The notes under the pieces are model-generated. The model was not told the origin of the DNA, searched no databases, and was given only the letters and a program-made list of their open reading frames with translations. From Myxococcus sp. RHSTA-1-4 (GTDB lineage: Bacteria; Myxococcota; Myxococcia; Myxococcales; Myxococcaceae), in assembly GCF_020037125.1 (NCBI RefSeq), contig NZ_JAIQDG010000024.1:117070-181069 (forward strand): 64,000 bases of DNA, read 5' to 3'. A program made the position numbers and the translations under genes. Positions 16,316 to 24,433 of the stretch are shown here, one piece after another (the stretch's first letter is position 1; the number at the start of each line of letters is the position of its first letter).

Positions 16316-17300
16316 GAATCTCGGCGCCCGTATCGGTGACGAGGAGGGTGTGCTCGAACTGGGCGCTGCGGCTGCCGTCGGCGGTGACGGCGGTCCACCC
16401 GTCGTCCCACGTGCGGCTGCCCCAGCCGCCCAGGTTGATCATCGGCTCCACCGTGAAAATCATGCCGGGCTGCATGACGGTGTTCGCGTCCGGCTCGTAG
16501 TAGTGCGGAATCTGGAGCGACGTGTGGAACGTCTCGCCGATGCCGTGCCCACAGTAGGCGCGCACCACGCTCATGCCGTTCTTCGTCGCATGGTCTTCAA
16601 TGGCACGGCCGATGTCGCTGATGGGACGGCCGGGCTTCACCGCGGCGATGCCGACGTCGAGGCACTCGCGAGTCACCTTCACCAGCCGCTTGCTCTCCTC
16701 GTCCACGTTGCCGACGAAGTAGGTGGCCGAGCAGTCCCCGTGGACGCCATCGAGGAAGATGGTGATGTCCAGGTTGATGATGTCGCCATCCTCCAGCGCG
16801 CGGCTGTCGGGGATGCCGTGGCAGATGACCTCGTTGACGGAGGTGCAGAGCGACTTGGGGAAGCCGTGGTACCCGAGGGTGCTCGGGTAGCCGCCGCGCT
16901 TGATGTAGGCCTCGTGGGTGATGGCATCCAGCTCGTCGGTGGTGATGCCCGGGCGCACGTGGGCGGACACCTCCTGGAGCACCTCGGCGGCGGCCTTGCA
17001 GGCGCGGCGCATGCGGGCGATGACGTCCGGCGTCTTGATGTCGGAGATATTCGCCCGGCGCGAGGGCTTCCCCGTCATCGCGTAGTCCGGGCGGGGGATG
17101 TGGATGGGCACCTCGCGGCGGGGGCTGACGATGCCGGGACGGACGCCCTTGCGGGCAACCTCGGGGCCCTTCTTGCGGGCCTCGGCGGCGTCGGCGCCCC
17201 GGTGGCACTTCTTGTACTTGGTGCCGCTGCCGCACCAGCAGGTGTCATTGGGCCCGGGCAGCACGGCGGGGGGCGTACGGGGGGGAACGGCGGTCGTCAT
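16302..17300 (-). CDS. map: Methionine aminopeptidase type I with SEC-C zinc motif
   Basis: Removes the N-terminal methionine from new proteins. The 332-residue protein has an N-terminal SEC-C-like motif (CWCGSGTKYKKCH, residues 21-33) absent from the short E. coli enzyme, a linker, then the pita-bread domain. All five metal ligands are visible: Asp in INLDIT, Asp in HGDCSATY, His in YCGHGIG, Glu in FTVEPMI and Glu in QFEHTLLV; the substrate His is in YHGFPKS. Its ATG overlaps the stop of the small HTH gene (ATGA), so the two are translated together. Confidence 0.95.
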   Translation of the reverse strand: MTTAVPPRTPPAVLPGPNDTCWCGSGTKYKKCHRGADAAEARKKGPEVARKGVRPGIVSPRREVPIHIPRPDYAMTGKPSRRANISDIKTPDVIARMRRACKAAAEVLQEVSAHVRPGITTDELDAITHEAYIKRGGYPSTLGYHGFPKSLCTSVNEVICHGIPDSRALEDGDIINLDITIFLDGVHGDCSATYFVGNVDEESKRLVKVTRECLDVGIAAVKPGRPISDIGRAIEDHATKNGMSVVRAYCGHGIGETFHTSLQIPHYYEPDANTVMQPGMIFTVEPMINLGGWGSRTWDDGWTAVTADGSRSAQFEHTLLVTDTGAEILTVP

Positions 17301-17518
17301 GAATCATCTCCAACGCTGAGCTGCTCGGACTGGCGGGTGCGCAACCAGCGCACCACCTGGGGGCGGAGCCAGAGCCTGGGGCGTCCGGCGCCCAGGTCCA
17401 GCACGGGCCGCGGCATGTCCGGGTAGCGGCGCAGATAGGTGCTGACGCTGTTGGCGTGACTCAGGCGCAGGAGCCCCGCCACGCCCTGGGCGTCAATCAA
17501 ATCCTCGGTCTTCACCAT
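17297..17518 (-). CDS. Small MerR/AlpA-like HTH protein coupled to map
   Basis: A 73-residue protein with an excisionase/MerR-like helix-turn-helix: EDLIDAQGVAGLLRLSHANSVSTYLRRYPDMPRPVLDLGAGRPRLWLRPQVVRWL (quoted here in family terms: LIDAQGVAGLL helix, SVSTYLRRYPDMP turn, RLWLRPQVVRWL wing) matches the pattern in which a helix, an R-Y-P-D-x-P turn and a W-L-R-x-x-V-x-x-W wing follow each other. ATG at 17518 is preferred; another ATG at 17527 lies in the palindrome. Its stop overlaps the map start, an unusual pairing. A perfect 17-bp palindrome sits directly upstream and is the obvious self-regulation site. Confidence 0.75.
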   Translation of the reverse strand: MVKTEDLIDAQGVAGLLRLSHANSVSTYLRRYPDMPRPVLDLGAGRPRLWLRPQVVRWLRTRQSEQLSVGDDS

Positions 17519-17524
17519 GGGGCA

Positions 17525-17562
17525 CATGTGGGCCTGTCTATACCCATAGACAGGCCCACATG
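17525..17562. promoter_or_regulatory. Perfect 17-bp palindrome upstream of the HTH-map operon
   Basis: CATGTGGGCCTGTCTAT (17525-17541) and ATAGACAGGCCCACATG (17546-17562) are exact reverse complements with a four-base ACCC centre. It overlaps the alternative start codon of the small HTH gene. As DNA it could be an autoregulatory operator; as RNA it would form a very stable hairpin in the leader and hide the start. Confidence 0.7.
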
Positions 17563-17684
17563 CACGGCTTCTTTCCAGGAAGAGCGGGCAGGCGCCTCCT
17601 GGCGCACACCGGGACGGGCCCTCGGTCCCACGCCCGCCAGGAGAGACAAGCAGCCAGGGCTCCCGCCACGGACAAAGCTCCAGG

Positions 17685-18422
17685 TCACCTCCCCGGATAC
17701 ACCGAGGGCTTCCACGGCCGCAGCGCGCCCAGCAGCTTCGCGCACCGCAGCGCCTCGCGGACCTGCGCGGCCAGCTCCACGTGCTCGGGATTGGAGGCCG
17801 AGAAGCGGTCGGGCGTCAGCACCACCAGCGTGCCCAGGCCCTCCACCGGCTCCACCTCGACGGGCTTCGGCAGCGGCGGCACCTCGCCCCGCCTGCGAGA
17901 GAAGTACATCATCCACCCCACGAACGTGCCCGCCCGCGCCCGGCCCGGCACCATGTCCCTGTGATTGTCCGACGTGGCCACCGCCCACTCGGGCTCCCAC
18001 GCCAGCGCCATGCTCCGCAGCACCTGTTTCATCACCCCGGCGCTCACCACCCGCTCCGCCACCGGCCCGTAGGACGGCGGCTTCAGCAGGCACACCGCCG
18101 ACGTCTGGTGGGACGCCGAGCCACACCGGAGGCTCACCCCCGTCACCTCGTCCCGGCGCTCGCCCGCCCAGGCCCACAGGCTGACGCCGTCCCCGGGCTC
18201 CTGGTTCTCCGGCCGCCCGAACATCCGCGCCAGGTTCGCCGCGTCCGGCTCGAAGGGCAGCAGCCTCGACGCCTCGAAGGACTCCGCGGCCTCACACCAC
18301 CTCGCCCATGACGGGTCACACCGCCCCACCGAGCGGAAGAAGGTCTCCGCCCGCCTCGCGCACGCCTCCGCGGATTCCTTCCGGCCCAGCCAATACGCAC
18401 CCGCGTACCAGGTCTCGTTCAT
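17685..18422 (-). CDS. Imm52-family immunity protein
   Basis: A 245-residue protein matching the Imm52 pattern frequent in Myxococcus: N-terminal WYAGAYWLGRKESAEACARR, FFRSVGRCDPSWARW, and a C-terminal LGTLVVLTPDRFSASNPEHV motif. Imm52 proteins neutralise nuclease toxins of polymorphic toxin systems inside the cell. No toxin gene adjoins it; the flanking genes are map/HTH and a kinase, so this is an orphan. ATG at 18422 is chosen over 18428 because it gives the family-typical MNETWYAG start. Confidence 0.82.
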   Translation of the reverse strand: MNETWYAGAYWLGRKESAEACARRAETFFRSVGRCDPSWARWCEAAESFEASRLLPFEPDAANLARMFGRPENQEPGDGVSLWAWAGERRDEVTGVSLRCGSASHQTSAVCLLKPPSYGPVAERVVSAGVMKQVLRSMALAWEPEWAVATSDNHRDMVPGRARAGTFVGWMMYFSRRRGEVPPLPKPVEVEPVEGLGTLVVLTPDRFSASNPEHVELAAQVREALRCAKLLGALRPWKPSVYPGR

Positions 18423-18514
18423 CGTCAACCTCCCATGGACCTCTTCACCGGCTCCACTCCACCGGGGAGGTCCTGCGCCTTCGACAGAACACGCCAGGTC
18501 CCCACAACGCCACT

Positions 18515-18529
18515 CAACCTGCTAGGTTG
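18515..18529. promoter_or_regulatory. Short palindrome upstream of the kinase operon
   Basis: CAACCT-GCT-AGGTTG, perfect 6-bp arms, 29 bp before the kinase start codon. It could be a regulator site near the promoter; no consensus -35/-10 pair is clear. Confidence 0.3.
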
Positions 18530-18557
18530 ACGGAAATCCAGGAGACCTCCCACGGCC

Positions 18558-20525
18558 ATGCACTCGGACATTCCCAAGGTGAACCCGGACGCGCTGCCCC
18601 CCGGCACGGTGGTGGGCGGCTGCTGGCGCCTCCTCGAAAGGCTGGGCGTGGGCGGCTACGGCGCCGTCTACCGGGTGGAGGCCATCCACCACCCGGGCCC
18701 CTCCTTCGCGCTGAAGATGTCCCGGCAACCCTACGAGCCCCGCTCCAGGCGCGAGCTCACCCTGTTGATGGACCAGGCCGTCCACCCGCATGTGGTGGCC
18801 GTCCACGCCTGCGGGCGCTGGCCGGACGTCGTCTCCGGCCACTTCTTCTTCGTCATGGACTGGGTGCCCGGCCCCGCGCTCCACCTCTGGGCCGACCTCC
18901 ACAACCCCTCCTTCCAGCAGCTCGCGGACGCCGCGCGCCGAGTGGCCCTCATCCTGGATGCCCTGCACGCCGCGGGTGTGCTGCACCGCGACCTCAAGCC
19001 CGAGCACATCCTCATGCGCGGCCCCCACGGCGACCCGGTCATCATCGACCTGGGCTCGGGTGACTACCTCGGCGCCCCCACCCTCACCACCGGCCCCCTG
19101 CCTCCCGGCACCCGCCACCTGCGCAGCCCCGAGGCGGTCCGCTTCCACCAGCGCCACTGGCGCCGCCCCGACGCCCACTACGTCGCCGCCCCCACCGATG
19201 ACCTCTATGCGCTGGGCGTCTGCCTCTACCGCGCCGCCACCGGCCACTACCCGTTCTCTCCCGACTGGCCCGCGGACGTGCTGTACGCGGCCATCGCCTC
19301 GCAGCAGCCGCCGGCGCCCTCGGCGGTGAATCCCCGCGTGCCCGCCTCGCTCGGCGCCGTCATCCTCCGCCTGCTGGAGAAGGCCCCCGAGCGGCGCTTC
19401 GAGACCGGCGCCCAGCTCCACGAGGCGCTGGTCCAGGCCCTGAAGGAGCACCCCCGCGAGTCCTGGGAGGCTCCGCTCTTCGACTGGCATGAGGCACCGG
19501 CCGCCTCCGGTGATGCCGCCGTCACCTCCGCGCACGGCCACCGCACCCGCCGTCCGGAGTGGCCCACCCACACCCACCGGCCGCCCTCGATGGCGCGTGC
19601 GAAGCTGCTGCGCCTGTGGGCCGAGCTGCTCGGGGCCCTGCGCCCGCCTCCGAGGCCTGGCCCCCATGCGTCCCCCGGGAAGGCCGTGCTCGAGGGGAAG
19701 GCGCGCCGGGTGTACCCGCACCGGAGGCGGGCGCTGCTCGCGGCGGCGGGCCTCGCCATGGTGGCGGGCCTCGTGGCGCTGGGGGCTCGGGCATCGGGGA
19801 CATGGCGGAACACTACCGCCCAGGTGAGGCACGAGGCAACCACCTCAGCCGGTCAGAAAATGGCCAGGCTCGCGGAGGCCCCCCACACTGCCCCGGTCGC
19901 AGTCCCGCCTCCGGCGGAGCCCACCCCTGCGGCCGCCGCCCCCGTGGTGGCGTCATCCCAGGAAGCCGCTCCCGTGAAGAAGAAGACCGCCCCCGTCCCC
20001 CGTCCCCAGGCCCCCCAGACGCCGGAGAAGAAGCCCACCGCCCACCTGCTGAAGACCGCCGCGGCGGCCGTGGCCTGCACGGGGCTCGCCTGCGCCAGCA
20101 CGCCCGCGCTGGTGGAACAGCCCCTGCCCCCGGCCGAGAAGTGCCCGCCCGGGGCGGCGGCGGTGATGGAGAAGCTGGAGGTCCCTCTGGGAATCATCGT
20201 GTCGGGTGATTTCGCCGAGGAAACCGCCGGAGGAAACGTCACCGTCCGCGAAGGCCGGGCCAAGGTGGACTTCCTCACGAGCGTAGGAAAAATGCCCGGA
20301 AACGCGTGGTTGTCCGGGCATATCTACATCAGCAAGACGCGCGTCCATGGCCGCTTCACCTCGCTCCACATCAAAGACGCGCAGTATCCGGCCTGCTTCG
20401 AGATTTTCGACTTCAACGAACGCAGGCGCGGCGCCCCGCGGAAGCCCGGGGGCGACAACCAGAACGCCATCATCAACTCCCAGATTGGCCTCACGTACGT
20501 CCGCGACTTCGAGCGCTTCGAGTGA
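18558..20525 (+). CDS. Membrane serine/threonine protein kinase with exported C-terminal domain
   Basis: A 655-residue Hanks-type kinase. The kinase domain (about 20-300) has GVGGYGAVYRV (P-loop), FALKMS (Lys), VLHRDLKPEHIL (catalytic loop), IIDLGSGDY (DLG in place of DFG) and RSPEAV, so it looks active. After a Pro-rich linker comes a membrane segment (about 392-412). Residues 496-512 form a second hydrophobic stretch ending in the lipobox-like TGLAC, followed by a 140-residue beta-rich domain outside the membrane. Its stop overlaps the GTG of a DUF2381 gene, a pairing typical of myxobacteria. Confidence 0.9.
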   Translation: MHSDIPKVNPDALPPGTVVGGCWRLLERLGVGGYGAVYRVEAIHHPGPSFALKMSRQPYEPRSRRELTLLMDQAVHPHVVAVHACGRWPDVVSGHFFFVMDWVPGPALHLWADLHNPSFQQLADAARRVALILDALHAAGVLHRDLKPEHILMRGPHGDPVIIDLGSGDYLGAPTLTTGPLPPGTRHLRSPEAVRFHQRHWRRPDAHYVAAPTDDLYALGVCLYRAATGHYPFSPDWPADVLYAAIASQQPPAPSAVNPRVPASLGAVILRLLEKAPERRFETGAQLHEALVQALKEHPRESWEAPLFDWHEAPAASGDAAVTSAHGHRTRRPEWPTHTHRPPSMARAKLLRLWAELLGALRPPPRPGPHASPGKAVLEGKARRVYPHRRRALLAAAGLAMVAGLVALGARASGTWRNTTAQVRHEATTSAGQKMARLAEAPHTAPVAVPPPAEPTPAAAAPVVASSQEAAPVKKKTAPVPRPQAPQTPEKKPTAHLLKTAAAAVACTGLACASTPALVEQPLPPAEKCPPGAAAVMEKLEVPLGIIVSGDFAEETAGGNVTVREGRAKVDFLTSVGKMPGNAWLSGHIYISKTRVHGRFTSLHIKDAQYPACFEIFDFNERRRGAPRKPGGDNQNAIINSQIGLTYVRDFERFE

Positions 20526-21466
20526 GTCGCGGGACCTCCCTCGTGTCCGCCCTGTTTCCCGGCCCGAGCCTCCTGCTCGTCCTGCTGTGCGGCACCGGCG
20601 CCGCCGCGCAGGCCCCCTCCATGCCCCAGGAGCGGCAGCAGGCCCGCCGCATCGAGCTGGGAACCGCGCCACGCCAGATACCGCCGGAAATCTCCATCCA
20701 TCCGGGGACCGCCAGCCTCCTGCTGTTCGATACGCCCATCGCACACGGTGGGGTGGAGCTGGAGGGACGGGAGCGCTTCAGCCGCGTGGCCGTGGGCACC
20801 GACACCCTGGCCCTCCTCCCGTCGGAAGCGCTTCGCGAGGGAGAGCGCCTGCGGCTCACCGTGCGTTTCGAGGCGGGCACGGAGCCCGCCGAAGCGCGAC
20901 TGCTCCTCGTGGTCCGAGAGCAGGCGGATGCCCAGCTGGAGTTCGTGCGCGCCCGGCGCCCGTCCGAGCCAACCCGGATGGACCCCTCCGGGTTGGCGGA
21001 GGAGCTCGAACGGCTGCGTGAGGAGAACGCACGGCTTCGAGCCGAACGCGGGCCGGGAGGACTGACCGGAGCCATCACCGCTTCGTGGATGCAGCGCCAG
21101 GGCATTGCCAACAAGCAGCTCCAGCGGACCGACCTCCGAATCACGGGCGCGGAGCTCCAGATGAAAGAGGCCGTGAGCTTCCGCGCCATGACGAGGGTCG
21201 CCGTGGATTTGACGGTGGCGCTCTCCCCTCACGAGCCCCCGTGGACGTCAGGGAGCGCGGTGCTCCGCGGCCCGGAAGGCCATCGGCTGCGCATCGTGCA
21301 GGTATGGCAGTCAGCCCCGCCGGAGGGAGCCCCTCCCGAGGTCCGCATCACCGTGGAAGCAGAGGCGAGCCGGCTCGACGCCCGGGGCACCTACATCCTG
21401 GAGCTCCGCGAGGCGGACGGGGACCGGACCCTCACATTCAGCCCGTTGACCTTCCCGGACCCGTGA
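20522..21466 (+). CDS. DUF2381-family secreted protein
   Basis: A 314-residue protein of the DUF2381 family, a Myxococcus-expanded paralogue group. GTG at 20522 overlaps the kinase stop (GTGA), then a signal peptide (LLLVLLCGTGAAAQA). The core has the usual features: PEISIHPGTASLLLFDTPI, FSRVAVGTDTLALLPSEAL, RLTVRFEAGTEPAEARLLLVV, a coiled-coil LAEELERLREENARLRAE, and a second beta domain. It is expected in the periplasm or on the surface and always travels with kinases of this type, so it may be a sensor or partner of the kinase's outer domain. Function unproven. Confidence 0.88.
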   Translation: MSRGTSLVSALFPGPSLLLVLLCGTGAAAQAPSMPQERQQARRIELGTAPRQIPPEISIHPGTASLLLFDTPIAHGGVELEGRERFSRVAVGTDTLALLPSEALREGERLRLTVRFEAGTEPAEARLLLVVREQADAQLEFVRARRPSEPTRMDPSGLAEELERLREENARLRAERGPGGLTGAITASWMQRQGIANKQLQRTDLRITGAELQMKEAVSFRAMTRVAVDLTVALSPHEPPWTSGSAVLRGPEGHRLRIVQVWQSAPPEGAPPEVRITVEAEASRLDARGTYILELREADGDRTLTFSPLTFPDP

Positions 21467-21689
21467 GCCCGGCGCGCGGACACCGCTCATGCGCACAGTC
21501 TGGCGCCGGCCCATCGAGCCCCGACTCCGGGCACACGGCGGAACACGTGCCGCGCCGCGGCCGCGCACCTCATTCCGGCCCTCACCCCATCGACGCTCGG
21601 CTCCAGGTGCGCAGTGGGGCCATCACCGCCCCACGACCGCGCACTTCATTCCGGAGTCGGGCCCCGGCGCCAGGCACACAGCGGAGTAC

Positions 21690-21968
21690 TCACCGTTCCT
21701 CTTCCGCGCACGTCATGCAGTGACGTGCCTCGGGGATGGCGCGGAGCCGGTGCCGGCCGATGGCGCCCCCACACCTCGCGCACCGGCCAAACTCCCCGCC
21801 GGCGATGCGTGCCAGCGCCTCCTCGATGTCCCTCAGCTCCCGCCGCTCGGCATCCGTGAGCGTCGCGTCATCGGCATCCAACTCTTCCACTGACGCCCGG
21901 GCTCGAGCCCGCAGGCGCTGGCTGCGCTGCCGCAGTGCTTCTTGGGCCTCACGGGCCAGCATGTCCAT
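21690..21968 (-). CDS. TraR/DksA-family zinc finger protein
   Basis: A 92-residue DksA/TraR-like protein. ATG at 21968 is chosen because GGGAGG lies seven bases upstream; an upstream ATG at 22049 has none. Residues 10-55 form a coiled coil, then FGRCARCGGAIGRHRLRAI and ARHCMTC supply a C-x2-C-x17-C-x2-C zinc finger. Short members bind the RNA polymerase secondary channel and adjust transcription. The acidic tip residues of the coil (ELDADDATLTD) are present. It is divergent from the YwiC-like gene. Confidence 0.88.
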   Translation of the reverse strand: MDMLAREAQEALRQRSQRLRARARASVEELDADDATLTDAERRELRDIEEALARIAGGEFGRCARCGGAIGRHRLRAIPEARHCMTCAEEER

Positions 21969-22202
21969 GTTCGCCTCCCACGGCGGCGAGTCCTGCAGCT
22001 CCACGCCGCGGCTACCTTGATTCTCGATTTCCAGCGTGGGAGGGGTCATTTCAGGAAGCGTGCCTTGCCGTCCCGAGGCGCCTCCCGGGGAAAGAAGCGC
22101 AAGGCTTGCGCGCCCTTGGGGGCCTTCCGCACCCGTTGCGCAGCCCCCCTGGCTCCGCCCTCCAGGTCCAGCCCGGAACGCCGCTTGCTCCTGTGGTGGC
22201 CC

Positions 22203-23015
22203 ATGCTGATCCTCTCCGCCCGCCAGCACCTCCCCCTGCCCCGGCAGGCCCTCCTGCCGAGGGAGCACGGCGCCTACGTCCAGCTCGGTCTTCCCGTGGT
22301 CACCGCGCTCGCCATCACCGGCCCGAGCACCGCCGGCCTGTGGCTCACGGCCGCCGCGCTCGCCTGCTTCCTGGGCTACGAGCCCCTGCTCCTGGTGCTC
22401 GGCCAGCGCGGCGCCCGCCGCCGGGAAGAGGCGGGCTCCCTGGCATGGCGCCGGGGGCTGACACTCGCGGGCCTGGGGGTGTTCTGCGGGGTGCTCGGCA
22501 TCCTGGGACTCCCGCCCGAGGCCCGGCCCTACCTCGCGCTTCCCGCCATCCTCGGCGCGGAGGTGCTGCTGATGACGTGGGGCCGGCAGGGGCGCACCCT
22601 CTCCGGTGAGCTGCTCGCCGGCCTGGCCCTGGGCGCATGGGCGGTGCCGGTAGCGCTCGCGGGCGGCATGGCCCCCGGCGCGGCACTGTCCCTCTGGGGC
22701 ACGTTCGCCCTGGGCTTCTCGCTGGCGACGGTGGCGGTGCACGTCATCATCCGGGCCCACAAGCCGCGCGAGGACCGGCACCTGCCGCGCCTGGCGGGAC
22801 TGGTCGCCGGAGGCTTCGGGCTTGCTGGCGCCCTTGTCTGGTCCATGACCTCGGGCGTGTCGCCGTGGCGCGTGGCGGCGCTGGTGCCCATGGCGGCCGT
22901 GGCACTCGGCGCCTGCGCCATGCTGCCCGCGCCGCGCCACCTCAAGCGCGTGGGCTGGAGCTTCGCCGCCGCGGGACTCGCCACCGCCGTCCTGCTCGCC
23001 GTCGGGCTGGCCTGA
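22203..23015 (+). CDS. YwiC-like family membrane protein
   Basis: A 270-residue integral membrane protein with about eight hydrophobic segments. The cytoplasmic N-terminus carries the family's LPREHGAYVQLGLPVVTAL motif, and IIRAHKPREDRH lies in a loop mid-protein. In other bacteria YwiC-like proteins lie near nitrate/nitrite genes but their function is unknown. ATG at 22203 is chosen as the start of the conserved part; several upstream codons remain open in frame. It converges with the TetR gene on the other strand. Confidence 0.82.
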   Translation: MLILSARQHLPLPRQALLPREHGAYVQLGLPVVTALAITGPSTAGLWLTAAALACFLGYEPLLLVLGQRGARRREEAGSLAWRRGLTLAGLGVFCGVLGILGLPPEARPYLALPAILGAEVLLMTWGRQGRTLSGELLAGLALGAWAVPVALAGGMAPGAALSLWGTFALGFSLATVAVHVIIRAHKPREDRHLPRLAGLVAGGFGLAGALVWSMTSGVSPWRVAALVPMAAVALGACAMLPAPRHLKRVGWSFAAAGLATAVLLAVGLA

Positions 23016-23032
23016 TTCAGGAGATGGGTCAG

Positions 23033-23663
23033 GAGGACCGCCGGCCCCTCGGGGCCCGGAGTCTTCCGTCCGCCGCAACGCCTGCCAGAGGGCCTCACCC
23101 GCGGCGACGGCCTCGGCTTCGTCCACCGGCACCTCCGCCCACGCCGCCGCGCGCATCAACTCCGTCAGCGTCCCCCATACCAGCCCCTCTCCCACACGCG
23201 CCGCCCCCGCCGCCAACACCCCCTCACTCTCTCCCTCGCCCAGCACATCCCTCACCAACGCACGCACCGCCCACCCCGCCAGTCGCCCACCCGCCTCCTT
23301 CGGGCGCCAGTGCAGGAACGCGAAGCCGAACAGCCCGGGCTGCGCACCCGCCCACCACACCAGCTCCCCCCACAGCGCCAGGAAGGCCTTTCGCAAATCC
23401 CCCTTCGACTTCTCGTGCGTCCGCTCGTAGGTGCCTCGCGCTAGCTGGCAGAGGTCCTCCTCGGCGAACTCCCTCACCGCCTGCGCGAATCGCGGCTTGT
23501 CTCCGTAATGCCGGTACAGCGTCCCCACAGACACGCGCGCGACATGGGCCAGCTCTTCCGCACGCACGTTGTCGTAGCCACGCTGCGCCAGCAGCTCCGC
23601 CGCATCCCGCAGCACCCGCTCCCGGCACTGCTCCAGTATCCACATGCCCCTCCCCCTCACCAT
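23033..23663 (-). CDS. TetR-family regulator without a nearby stop codon
   Basis: N-terminal TetR HTH: CRERVLRDAAELLAQRGYDNVRAEELAHVARVSVGTLYRHYGDKPR in family terms (LLAQRGYDNV, VARVSVGTLYRHYGDK). The effector domain follows to about residue 200 (ALWQALRR). The reading frame then has no stop; it stays open antisense through the YwiC-like gene down to 21690. The 3' boundary given here is where similarity with a second copy at 63521-63932 fades. ATG at 23645 is an alternative start. An 18-bp palindrome lies just upstream, fitting autorepression. A frameshift or lost stop near 23040 is likely. Confidence 0.75.
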
Positions 23664-23690
23664 CCCCTCCTCCCCAAATGCATGCCCTTT

Positions 23691-23708
23691 GGAAGGAACG
23701 TTCCTTCC
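23691..23708. promoter_or_regulatory. 18-bp perfect palindrome, probable TetR operator
   Basis: GGAAGGAACGTTCCTTCC is a perfect palindrome 28 bp upstream of the first TetR start codon, with a TATAAA-containing stretch next to it. Position and symmetry fit binding of a TetR dimer that represses its own gene. Confidence 0.65.
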
Positions 23709-23729
23709 ACTACGGCCTGTATAAACCGG

Positions 23730-24117
23730 GGGCCTGACATGGGGTCGGGTGCCGGCGGACGGATGCTGGTGGCCGGGCGCCTCTCGAGCCCAACACGAGC
23801 CCGTGCGCTCCGCGGACGAGGGTCCCCGTATGCGCCCTGCCGAGAACCTGACCTCGGATCGGCAGGCCGGCGGATGGATGCTGGAGGCCGGGCTCCTCGC
23901 GAGCCCAACACGAGCCCGTACGCTCCGAACGAAAGGCCCTGTCTGGCGTCCCCTGCCGAGAACCTGACCTCGGATCGGCGGGTCGGCGGATGGAGGCTGG
24001 CGGCCGGGCTCCTCGCGAGCTCAGCACGAGCCCGTGCGCTCCGGCCCCCGCGGGCCCTGTCTGGTGCCCTCCGCCGAGAGCCTGACCTCGGGTCGGCGAA
24101 CCGATGATGGTGGCCAG
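23730..24117. repeat. Tandem repeat of about 116 bp, 3.5 degenerate copies
   Basis: Conserved blocks recur with periods of 115-118 bp: GCCGAGAACCTGACCTCGG at 23839 and 23955, and GCCGAGAGCCTGACCTCGG at 24073, with a partial form near 23730; and GGATGCTGG-type blocks at 23761, 23876 and 23992. Each block of the first type can fold as a CCGAG/CTCGG hairpin. No frame is conserved between copies (116 is not a multiple of three), so it is noncoding. Confidence 0.85.
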
Positions 24118-24130
24118 GCGCGACTTGTCG

Positions 24131-24312
24131 ACTCGGCACGGCTCGCGCGCTCCGGACCCGGCGGGCCCTGGCGAGCCGGCTCATGTGTTCATGAGCGCGA
24201 GGCCGGAACGGGCATGGCTGGACTCGGCACGGCTCGCGCGATCCGGACCTGGCGGGCCCTGGCGAGCCGGCTCATGTGCTCATGAGCGCGAGGCCGGAAC
24301 GGGCATGGCGAG
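24131..24312. repeat. 91-bp tandem duplication
   Basis: Two adjacent 91-bp copies (24131-24221, 24222-24312) differ at only a few positions. Each begins ACTCGGCACGGCTCGCGCG and contains CTCATG-tgct-CATGAG (or one-base variant), a small hairpin. No gene is seen here. Confidence 0.9.
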
Positions 24313-24433
24313 CCCCCGCGGTCGCGAGCCCTGCGTGGGCCCGGGCAGGTGTCGCTGCCGCCGCGAAGCCGAGGCGGAGGAGCAGCTCGCATGACCTCCA
24401 TCGCGCGGTGCCGCCGCGAACCCGCTCCGTGGA

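Noticed and set aside
12016..18422. A full polymorphic toxin locus around Imm11 and Imm52
   Set aside because: No toxin, Rhs, AHH or nuclease domain and no secretion gene was found between or next to the two immunity genes.
21690..23663. A single 657-residue TetR-DksA fusion protein
   Set aside because: The frame is open but its middle is antisense to a convincing YwiC-like gene, and the DksA part has its own ribosome binding site. I treat it as two genes with a missing stop.
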